A stretch of 64,000 nucleotides of DNA from contig CM020619.1 of NCBI GenBank assembly GCA_009829735.1, positions 19,969,816-20,033,815 on the forward strand, written 5' to 3'. The notes beneath the pieces were generated by a model, which had not been told where the DNA came from, searched no databases, and saw only the letters and a program-made list of their open reading frames with translations. Position numbers and translations under genes: made by a program. This stretch comes from Pyropia yezoensis. Taxonomy: Eukaryota; Rhodophyta; Bangiophyceae; Bangiales; Bangiaceae. Shown one piece after another: positions 56,228 to 64,000 of the stretch (positions within the stretch are counted from its first letter, which is position 1; every line of letters starts with the position of its first letter).

Positions 56228-59200
56228 ATGGGCATCGTCGATGACATTCTGGCAGCGGGCGGCTCGCCGCCGGCGTGCCGCCCGACAGCCGTGCCGCCAC
56301 CGCCTCCGCCACCGCGGCCACCACCGACAGTACCGCTCCCGCTCCCGCCGCCGCCGCCGCCGCCGCCGCTGCTGTGCCCGGCGGTGGAGGCGGGCGTGGC
56401 CGACGTCGGCGGCCTGCAGGGCGGGGCCGCTGCCGCCGCCTGTCGGCCGCCTGTCGGCGACGGCGGCGGCGGCAGCGGCCAACCCGCGGCGGCGGCAGCA
56501 GCGGTGGACCGCGTTGTTGCTGCGGCGGCGGCGCCTGTTGCTGCCCCCGCCGCCGCCGCTGCCGTGACCGCCGTCCCTGCCTCGGGCCTGGCGGCCGCCT
56601 GTCGGGAAGGGGGGGTGACCGCGGCCTCGCCCGCTCACTGCGATGCCCGCACAGCTGCCGCGGCCACGCCAAACGCTGACGTTGCCCACGCCGTCATCGT
56701 CGCCACCGCCACCACCATCGCCACCGCCGACGTTGCCGCTGTCCCCACCACTGCCGACGCCGCCGTCGCTGCCGCGTCTGCGGTATCCCCCCGAAGTGAT
56801 GACGGCGGCGGTGGCGGCAGCAGTGGCGACAGCGGCAGCAATGGCGGCAGTGGTGACGGCGGCGGGGGGTCCCCGTTGGGCCGCGAGACGATCGCGGCTG
56901 CAGCGGCCGCCGCCCCTTCCCCCCCCGCCTCGGCCGCGGCGGTTGCCCTCGCGCGCAACCGTGCGCTCGTCACCGTCCTCCGCTCGCAGCTCACGCGCGT
57001 GCGCACGTCGGTGGCTGAGGCGCGTGCGCTCGCTGCCATGCTCACCGCGTTTGTCCGCCCGCCGCCGGCGTCGCCGCCGCCGCCTCCGGCCGCGGCCAAT
57101 GTGGGCGGCTGGGGGCCGGCCGGCCAGCTGGCGGCGACGGGCACCGCCGCTGGTCCGCCTCGCTCGCCCACGGCCGCGTCCCCGACCGCGGGAAGTTCGC
57201 CACCAGCGGCGGCACCCGCGGCGCCTCCACCCGGTTACATTTCCGTGGCCGACGCGGTCGCCGCCGCGGCGGTACCACCGTTTTGGCTTGCCACGGCTGT
57301 GCCGCGGCCGCTGCCGACGCCGCGGCCAGCGGGGTCCCCTTCCGCCACGGGGGCACCGGTTCCCGCGGCGGCGGTGGAACCGCTGTACCACGCACCGCCC
57401 TTCCCGCTCCGCCCCTACCTGGCGTCTGTGTGCGGTCGCCCGTCACCGCCCCCAGGGGGGGGGGGGCGCGGCGGTGGCGGCGGTGGTGGTGGTGGTTCTG
57501 GTGCTGGTGTTGGTTCTGGTGCTGGTTCTCGTGGTGCTGGGCAGCGCGCGCGCCTCGCCTACGACGCGTACGACGCGCGGCGGGCGTGGGGCACCCACGA
57601 CACGGCGGCGCTGGTCGCTGCCGTGCGGGAGGTGCGCGTGATGCGGGCGGCTGACGCGGCGCTGGGGCATGCGGTCGCCGCCGGCGCCGGCGCTGGCGCC
57701 ACCGCCAATGGCGGGGGGGGCGGGGGGGCGAGGGGCGGTGGTGCTGCCGCAACCCCTGCTGCTGCGGCCGCTGCCGCCGCCGCCGCGGCGCGCGCGTCTG
57801 ACGGGCGGGCGGTGGCGGCTGACGCGGCCACCTGGGGGCGCGACGCGTGGGAGGAGGTGGCCGCCCTGTACACTCGCCACGTCGGCTGGGGTGCCCGTGG
57901 CGTGGGCGGCGGCGCCGGCGGCAGCGACAGCGTTGCTGGGGGCGTCGTCGACGCTGGCAGCGGCGGGGATGGGGGTAGCGGTGGGGGTGGCGGTGGCGGC
58001 ATGGCGGCAGCGGCGGCGGCAATGTCGCCTCGCCCGCCCCCCCGTACCGCCGCGGAGCTGCGATGCCTGTACCTTAATGCCGTCGGCGACGGCCTCGTTG
58101 TCGGCCCGTGGACGCCCGCCGAGGACACGGCGCTGGCGGCGGCGGTGGCCGCCCACGGCGGCCGCGACTGGCCGGCCGTTGCCGCCGCGGTGAACGGCCG
58201 GTCCCCCATTGAGTGCCTCCGCCGATGGACCGCCACCACCGGCCGGGGGGGGGGCGGAGGGGACCCGAGCCGCCTGTGGACGCCCGCCGAAGACGCGGTG
58301 CTGGTGCAGGCGGTGGCCAAGCTGGGTCAGGGGCGCTGGACGGCCGTCTCTGTTGCCGTGGCCGCCGCCGCCGCCGGTGCCGTCGCCGCGGGCCAGACCC
58401 CCGACGATGCCGATCCGGGCGGCCGTGCAGGCGCGGGCGGGTCACAACCCCCCCTCCTTCCTCCCCCGCGCCGCCTCCCCGCCGCGTGCATGCAGCGGTA
58501 CACGCGGGTGCTGTCGGCGCCGTCCCGGACGACGGGCGCATGGTCGGTTGCCGAGGCTGCGGCGCTGGCGGCGGCCGTGGCTGCTACGCCTGTGACCACA
58601 CCGGGCGGACGGTGGGCCGCCGTTGCTGCCGCCGTCGGCTCCCGCACCTCCACGCAGTGCCGGGAGCGGTGGGTAACAGTGGACGCGCCGGCGGCGGCTG
58701 CTGCCGCCACTGCCGCGGCCGCCGAGGCGGCACCCGTTGTGGACACTCCCGCCTCTGACGCGGATGGCAGCGACTGCGACGGCGGCGGTGGCGGCGGCGG
58801 CGGCGGTAGCAGCGGCGGCGGCAGCGGCGTCGTCGACGTCGGCGCCGCCTTTGCTAAACGCCCACCTCCCCCGTTCTCTCACTTTCCCCGCCGCCGCCCC
58901 CGCCCGTGGACGCCCGCCGAGGACGCGGTGGCGATGGCGGGCGCGGCCGCCGCCGCGGCGCGGCACGGCGGGTGGGAGGCGCTTGCCGCGCGCATCGGCC
59001 GCCCGTCCCGGTCGCTTCGCGCGCGGGTGGAGCGGCTGGCGTACATCGCGCGCCACGCGCGGCTGGTGGCGCACCTGGCGGCCATGGCGAGCGGGGGGGG
59101 GGGGGTGCGGTCCGTGCGAGAGGTGCTCGACGATGGCGCGCCGGCGGCGGGAGGGGGGGCGGCCGGCGCGGGTGTGGACCCCACTGAGGGACCACCTACA

Positions 59201-60190
59201 GCGCCTTCTGCCGGGGAGGGGGGCGCGTCGCTGCGAACCGCGGGGGTGGCCCCCCTGTCGCGGCCCGCCGTCATCGCGTCGGCAGCGGCGGCGGTGGCGG
59301 CTGCCTTGGCGGGCGTGCGGGTGGTAGAGGTGGGCAACGACGCCACGCCCGCCTCACCAGCCCGACGGCGAGTGGCAAGGAGAGGACTCGCCCCGCGGGG
59401 GGGGGCGCGGGGGGGGGGGGGGGGTGCGTCGACGGGCGACCCCAATGCGGACGGCGTATACGTGGCGGGCCCGGCGGCGGCGGCGGCGGCGGCGGGTGGG
59501 GCCGGCAGGGGTGTTCCGACGACCGCGACAGCCGCCACTGTGACAGCGGCTGTGGCATCGGCAGTGGCCGCGACGGCCGCGACGGCCGCCGGCCACGTCG
59601 GCCGAGCGGTGTGTTTGGACGAGCTGCTCGACGGCACGCCTGTCGGGGACGACTGTGACGGCGGCTGCGGCTGCGGTGACGGCGGCAGCGGCGACTGCGA
59701 CAGCGGCGGCGGCTTTGTCGACTGCCGGGAGGCGGGTGTCAGCACGGAAGATGAGGACGGCGGCGACGGCAGCCGGGACGGCGGCGGTGCAGCCAGCGGG
59801 GTGGTGGCGCTGCCGGGGGGTGCCGAGCCTGCGCCCAGCGGCGCTGCACCCACGGTGGTGGCCGGGCGGGTTGATAGCGGGAGCTGCCTGGCAGCCGGTG
59901 GCGGCGACAGCGCCGGGGAGGTGGCCACGGACACCGCCGGCAGCTGCGCCGGGGACGCGGCTTGCAGCAGCGCTGGGGGTGGCAGCGCCGAGGCCTACGG
60001 TGACGGCAACTCCCGTGCGAGTCGGCCGACGCCCGCCGCCGCCGCCGCCGCCGTCGCCTCCACCCCTGCCGCTGCCACCGCGCCCGCCACCCCTGCCGCC
60101 GCCCGCGCCGCTGCCACCGCCTCCGTGGCAGACCCGGTAGCGGTGCCCCACCGGCCGCGCCCGTTGCCACTGCCACCGCCGCCGCGGTGA
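56228..60190 (+). CDS. Multi-repeat MYB/SANT protein, SNAPC4 / 4R-MYB-like
   Basis: An uninterrupted frame; the first ATG at 56228 gives about 1,320 residues (MGIVDDILAAGG). Long Ala/Gly/Pro/Ser low-complexity regions surround four clear MYB repeats with the spaced Trp pattern: GPWTPAEDTALAAAV...DWPAVAAAVNGRSPIECLRRW (about 58100-58230), RLWTPAEDAVLVQAV...RWTAVS (about 58270-58500), GAWSVAEAAALAAAV...RWAAVAAAV...QCRERW (about 58540-58675), and RPWTPAEDAVAMAG...GWEALAARIG (about 58903-59040). A weaker repeat precedes them (AWGTHDTAALVAAV...WEEVAALY, about 57575-57875). Four repeats plus a preceding one is the layout of SNAPC4 (SNAP190), the subunit of the snRNA gene activator complex, and of plant 4R-MYB proteins; c-Myb-type proteins have three. 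Nuclear DNA binding is expected. The stop overlaps a GTGAGT donor-like sequence, so a further exon cannot be excluded. Confidence 0.8.
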   Translation: MGIVDDILAAGGSPPACRPTAVPPPPPPPRPPPTVPLPLPPPPPPPPLLCPAVEAGVADVGGLQGGAAAAACRPPVGDGGGGSGQPAAAAAAVDRVVAAAAAPVAAPAAAAAVTAVPASGLAAACREGGVTAASPAHCDARTAAAATPNADVAHAVIVATATTIATADVAAVPTTADAAVAAASAVSPRSDDGGGGGSSGDSGSNGGSGDGGGGSPLGRETIAAAAAAAPSPPASAAAVALARNRALVTVLRSQLTRVRTSVAEARALAAMLTAFVRPPPASPPPPPAAANVGGWGPAGQLAATGTAAGPPRSPTAASPTAGSSPPAAAPAAPPPGYISVADAVAAAAVPPFWLATAVPRPLPTPRPAGSPSATGAPVPAAAVEPLYHAPPFPLRPYLASVCGRPSPPPGGGGRGGGGGGGGGSGAGVGSGAGSRGAGQRARLAYDAYDARRAWGTHDTAALVAAVREVRVMRAADAALGHAVAAGAGAGATANGGGGGGARGGGAAATPAAAAAAAAAAARASDGRAVAADAATWGRDAWEEVAALYTRHVGWGARGVGGGAGGSDSVAGGVVDAGSGGDGGSGGGGGGGMAAAAAAMSPRPPPRTAAELRCLYLNAVGDGLVVGPWTPAEDTALAAAVAAHGGRDWPAVAAAVNGRSPIECLRRWTATTGRGGGGGDPSRLWTPAEDAVLVQAVAKLGQGRWTAVSVAVAAAAAGAVAAGQTPDDADPGGRAGAGGSQPPLLPPPRRLPAACMQRYTRVLSAPSRTTGAWSVAEAAALAAAVAATPVTTPGGRWAAVAAAVGSRTSTQCRERWVTVDAPAAAAAATAAAAEAAPVVDTPASDADGSDCDGGGGGGGGGSSGGGSGVVDVGAAFAKRPPPPFSHFPRRRPRPWTPAEDAVAMAGAAAAAARHGGWEALAARIGRPSRSLRARVERLAYIARHARLVAHLAAMASGGGGVRSVREVLDDGAPAAGGGAAGAGVDPTEGPPTAPSAGEGGASLRTAGVAPLSRPAVIASAAAAVAAALAGVRVVEVGNDATPASPARRRVARRGLAPRGGARGGGGGASTGDPNADGVYVAGPAAAAAAAGGAGRGVPTTATAATVTAAVASAVAATAATAAGHVGRAVCLDELLDGTPVGDDCDGGCGCGDGGSGDCDSGGGFVDCREAGVSTEDEDGGDGSRDGGGAASGVVALPGGAEPAPSGAAPTVVAGRVDSGSCLAAGGGDSAGEVATDTAGSCAGDAACSSAGGGSAEAYGDGNSRASRPTPAAAAAAVASTPAAATAPATPAAARAAATASVADPVAVPHRPRPLPLPPPPR

Positions 60191-60797
60191 GTAGTCGTGG
60201 CGTGACCGCCCCGGACTGGCGCCGCCGGCGCGCAGCGGCGGGGAGTGGGGCAGCGCCTGGCCGCGGCGATGAGGCGTCCGCCGCACCGGTCGCCGCCGCC
60301 GCCGCCGTCGCTGTGATGGGCGGTGGCGCTGGTGGGCGGCGGACCAGCCGGCGGCTGGCGTCGCTGCCATCGTCGCCGCCACCGCCGTCGTCGCCGCCGC
60401 CCCCGCCGTCGCCGCTGTCGCCACCGCCGTCGCCGTTGTCGTCGCCGCTGCGGTTGCCACCACCTCCGCCGTCGCCCGTGCTGGCGCCGACGCATGCAGT
60501 CCCTGTCACTGGCGACGTGTGGCGGCGACGGCGGTGTCCACGGGCGGCGACCGCCGACGCCATGCCGTCGTCCCACACAGGACGCACGTCGTCGGCTTGG
60601 GCGAGCGCCGACGGGGACCCCGTGGGGCGGCGGACGCGGCGGCGGCTGGCGTCGCCGCCACCGCCACCGCCGCCGCCGCCACCACCGCCGCCGCCGTCGC
60701 CGCGGCCGCGGCCGCTGCCGCCGCCGCCGCAGTCGCCACCTGCCGCCCCTGTCCGCCGGTCTGGCCGGTCCCGCCCGCCGCCACGGATGGCGGCAAT
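60191..60797. other. GC-rich region with CCG/GCC runs, 3' of the MYB gene
   Basis: Dense CCG/GCC trinucleotide runs keep several frames open on both strands; no motif supports any of them. Confidence 0.5.
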
Positions 60798-62618
60798 GCC
60801 CTTGAGACACGGTGATAAATTCGCATCTGGGGGTGTAAATTCGCACATTGAGTCGTCCGCCCCAGGTCTCTCGAGTAGACGGGACGCTCTTGGCACGGGA
60901 GCGGCACATCTTTGTGCTACATGCTGCACTTCGTTGTGCTCACCACATTATGTGCTCCTCATCTATGTGTCTTTTCTATAGGAAAAACATATATGGGCCA
61001 TGTGGTGGCCTCAGCCGTTGCCATTCATGGTACTCGCGGATCCGTCGGTTGCCCCGAGGTCCCATCGTCATCAGCTTCCTGTACGGAGAACTAACCATAG
61101 CAGCAGCTTCCACAACACACCTTCCTTTCATATGTGCAAAAAAAGCGGTGTGTTTATCTGGTTGGTAGCCCCAGAGAGCGTATTTTCTGTTGGTCTTGCT
61201 GGGAACAGCATTTGTCTTTGGGGAACGTCCCTCCTACTATGAAGAAAGGCGAACAATGAGCACTGCTGTGGTCCATGTTGTACCTCAGCATCCCTTTGTG
61301 CCTCTCAGAGTGCGTATGTGGTGCTCTCGGTGTTCCAGTACGTGGCCAGAGGCTCTCCCTGGGACACCCCGCCAACAGTACAAACCAGATGAAAACGGGA
61401 AGACCCGCATATGCACAAAGAGACCCTCTCTGTGTCATGGGCTTCCATGAAGTACCTGTGAGGCTCTGCGCTGAAAAACCGGTTGCCAACGGATGTATGG
61501 TGGGGAAAGCAGGGGCCACCGAAGAAGCGTATTGTTTAATGTGTCGTCTTTTTCGTTTGTAGGGGTCTGGGGCCGTTTGACTGCGCCTTCTTGGGACAAA
61601 ACGTGATGCAGTGTCAAGCCTGTAGTTTTATGAGGAAGCATGCATGGTGGTGGGTGCTCAACCCACACGAGTGCGACGCGGACTGCAAGAGCGATCGAAA
61701 GCCATGAGCTCTCTTTGTTGCAACGATGTGTTGCGACGAAAACGTGCTGTTCACAACAGCCCGCGAACGCCTGAAGCACAAAAGAGAGCCTCTGCGATGA
61801 GTGCCAAACAAGAAAGCGCGCTAACCGAGAAAGAAGCGGCCTGCAGAACACCTCGAGGAGAACCAATGCAAACCAAAACCTCATACCTTGCCGATGGCTC
61901 CTGCTGTGCCCACCATACATCCGTTGGCAACCGGTTTTTCAGCGCAGAGCCTCACAGGTACTTCATGGAAGCCCATGACACAGAGAGGGTCTCTTTGTGC
62001 ATATGCGGGTCTTCCCGTTTTCATCTGGTTTGTACTGTTGGCGGGGTGTCCCAGGGAGAGCCTCTGGCCACGTACTGGAACACCGAGAGCACCACATACG
62101 CACTCTGAGAGGCACAAAGGGATGCTGAGGTACAACATGGACCACAGCAGTGCTCATTGTTCGCCTTTCTTCATAGTAGGAGGGACGTTCCCCAAAGACA
62201 AATGCTGTTCCCAGCAAGACCAACAGAAAATACGCTCTCTGGGGCTACCAACCAGATAAACACACCGCTTTTTTTGCACATATGAAAGGAAGGTGTGTTG
62301 TGGAAGCTGCTGCTATGGTTAGTTCTCCGTACAGGAAGCTGATGACGATGGGACCTCGGGGCAACCGACGGATCCGCGAGTACCATGAATGGCAACGGCT
62401 GAGGCCACCACATGGCCCATATATGTTTTTCCTATAGAAAAGACACATAGATGAGGAGCACATAATGTGGTGAGCACAACGAAGTGCAGCATGTAGCACA
62501 AAGATGTGCCGCTCCCGTGCCAAGAGCGTCCCGTCTACTCGCGGAGAGACCTGGGGCGGACGACTCAATGTGCGAATTTACACCCCCAGATGCGAATTTA
62601 TCACCGTGTCTCAAGGGC
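60798..62618. mobile_element. 1.8-kb near-perfect inverted repeat (foldback-like element)
   Basis: Arms 60798-61521 and 61892-62618 are reverse complements. The outer tips read CCCTTGAGACACGG. The only clear difference through the first 700 bp is a 3-base length difference near 60872/62544; the inner 20 bp are diverged. A 370-bp spacer separates them. Arms are much lower in GC than the surrounding DNA, so this is an inserted unit, perhaps a non-autonomous DNA transposon with very long inverted repeats. The subterminal AAATTCGCA motif occurs twice per arm. Frames in the arms (for example 60848-61168) are mirrored and show no known motif. A clean target duplication was not found; GATGGCGG (60786) and GATGGCCG (62619) are a weak candidate. 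Confidence 0.85.
61522..61891. other. Loop of the inverted repeat
   Basis: Unpaired 370 bp; the only longer frame (- strand, 61435-61920) runs into both arms and has no recognisable motif. Confidence 0.5.
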
Positions 62619-63244
62619 GATGGCCGGACGACGTCCACGCTCAAGCGGCCTGCGGCTGCCGCGGTGGTGGTGGCGGCGGCGGCGGCACGGGACGGCAGGC
62701 GGCAACGTACAAAGAACTAAAAACGTGTCCATCGTCCTGGACATTCATTGTCTTCTGCGGCCGGGGTGCCGATGTGGGAAGCGCAGTCCTCAGCAGAAAC
62801 AATTGCTTTGTGTCCTTACGTTTGGGTGGGGGGGCAGACGACGGACTAACCCCGCCACGCGCGAAATTTTCAAAGATCCCGCCGCTCCCTCTGACGCCAG
62901 GGACCCATCAGGAAACGTCCAGACCTGGGGCTGGGCGGGGGGACCCCGCACGCGCTCTGACTTGCGGCCCGCGTGCAGGGCCGGGGTGTTCTGGCGGCGA
63001 CGAGCTGCTCTCCGGTGCCACTTCAGGGACCCGACTGGCCCGCCCTCCACTCGTGGCCCCAAAGAAAAGAGACCACGACCGGTCGGCGGCTGTGTCACTG
63101 CGCAACAGTGCTTATCCCCTGGCAAGATACAAGCCCGATTTGGGCCAGATCTCTGGCTTCGTTGAGCAAATTCATGCTCTTCTGGAGCACGAAAATGAAC
63201 GGCTCGAGCAGAACTTTGCATTTCTGATCGAGGGGATGGGCTGA
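62619..63244 (+). CDS. Possible coding exon with coiled-coil C-terminus
   Basis: A + strand frame, open from within the right arm of the inverted repeat to a stop at 63242-63244. Only the last part looks protein-like: KPDLGQISGFVEQIHALLEH followed by ENERLEQNFAFLIEGMG, with a heptad pattern that could form a coiled coil. The earlier part is Gly/Arg/Pro-rich and equally open in another frame. It could be the last exon of a gene whose 5' part was displaced by the inverted repeat. Weak. Confidence 0.3.
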
Positions 63245-64000
63245 CGCCAAAGAATCTCCCCCAGAATGACCGACACGACGGCCGCTGTCGGTGTTCTGTC
63301 AACCAATGACAACAGCGGTGGCGCTGCTGTTGGCTGGACGGAGCGTTCCATTGGTCAGAATTCACGTTGGAGATGTCGAGCAAGGCGGAGAGATTTTTCC
63401 GTGCGGACCTTCGAAAGCTGTCGTGGCGCAGGTTTTCGCTTAACCAGTGCGAGAGACTGCGCGATTTTTAAACGCGTTTGTTTAAACAATGCTCCCAAGC
63501 GTAGCGATGGTCGGTCGCTTCTTTGCGCTTCACGAGAGTGCTCTCCTGCCCCGAGCGCTTCCCGTCATACCAAGGGAGGTGGCGAACACCAATCGCCCGA
63601 GCTGTTATGGGCAGAAAGCAAGAAACGGGGGTAAAAGCGGTGTCTATGATGCCTTGAGGGGGGGTCGATGCAGGTTTTATGGAGGTTTTTGCTCGAGAAT
63701 TTCCCCTAAAAAGCAAGAAAATTTTGACAGGCGATAAGCTGTGCTGCGCTGTGTGATCCCCCCCTTTTCTTTAAACGGGCAACCGCCGCCGCCACGGCGA
63801 CCGCCATAGGTGGCCGCAGTGGCCGTCGGTGTCACCAACGTCCACACGGCAGTGGCCGCCGCCACCGCCACCGGCGGTGGCGGCGGCGATGGCCGTGGCG
63901 GCGATTGAATTCTGTGACGGCGGGCTGGCCATAGCGCAAGAGACGGCTGTTCGGTCGACGCGGAGCGTTCCACCCCCTCCTATCGTTTAGGTACCCCCCC
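63245..64000. other. Right end of window without secure gene
   Basis: Short frames only (63266-63634 is the longest, no motif). From 63778 to about 63910 GCCGCC/GGCGGC-rich DNA can fold back on itself (GCCGCCACGG...CCGTGGCGGC). Confidence 0.45.

Noticed and set aside
55791-60929. Many long open frames on the - strand and in other frames across the MYB gene and its 3' flank
   Set aside because: They are Arg/Gly/Pro/Ala low-complexity shadows caused by extreme GC content; only the + frame from 56228 shows domain structure.
60848-62568. Mirrored ORFs of up to 107 codons in the inverted-repeat arms
   Set aside because: Identical on both arms simply because the DNA is mirrored; no motif, no good start context.
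60786-62626. An 8-bp target duplication (GATGGCGG / GATGGCCG) for the inverted repeat, which would suggest a hAT element
   Set aside because: One mismatch, four unexplained bases on the left side, and the flanks are low-complexity; kept only as a weak note.

Overview
This looks like a GC-rich eukaryotic nuclear segment. The evidence is spliceosomal-type signals, a multi-repeat MYB protein, a Ulp1/C48-type peptidase relic, and Ty3/gypsy retrotransposons with chromodomains; nothing bacterial, organellar or CRISPR-like was seen. Few visible introns, very high GC in the host-like part and Ala/Gly/Pro-rich coding sequence would fit a red alga of the Porphyra/Pyropia kind, but that is a guess from style, not proof.

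Layout. About 46 of 64 kb is retrotransposon. Three copies of one chromovirus family (A 1-9476, cut by the window edge; B 10354-21243; C 23130-33904) lie on the + strand in a row, separated by short unrelated spacers. A second chromovirus (D 36946-46428, - strand) is nested inside a third one (E 36270-51373, - strand), which is shortened, carries three LTR copies and is bounded by a 5-bp target duplication. Element C split an older C48 peptidase-like gene (22515-23129 and 33910 onward) and made a 5-bp duplication. From 51.4 to 55.4 kb come a degraded tyrosine-recombinase gene with a probable intron, flanked by two - strand ORFs of unknown function. From 56.2 to 60.2 kb lies one long MYB-repeat gene, probably the host's own (SNAPC4/4R-MYB-like). 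It is followed by a nearly perfect 1.8-kb inverted repeat (60798-62618) and GC-rich sequence with one weak ORF.

Main observation. All three chromovirus families carry, between the end of pol and the 3' LTR, an extra gene on the opposite strand that converges on pol. The predicted proteins share the same ordered blocks (an FGS/FGA block, an RQG...HL-type block and a C-terminal VDR/TE...REW-like block) although the pol genes and LTRs of the families are clearly different. The three families also share one 18-nt primer-binding site. In family 1, a four-fold 24-bp array of palindromes sits exactly where the two genes converge. Together these suggest an old lineage of chromoviruses with a conserved antisense accessory gene. 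All retroelements are treated as fossils: each is described by extent, parts and rough age only.
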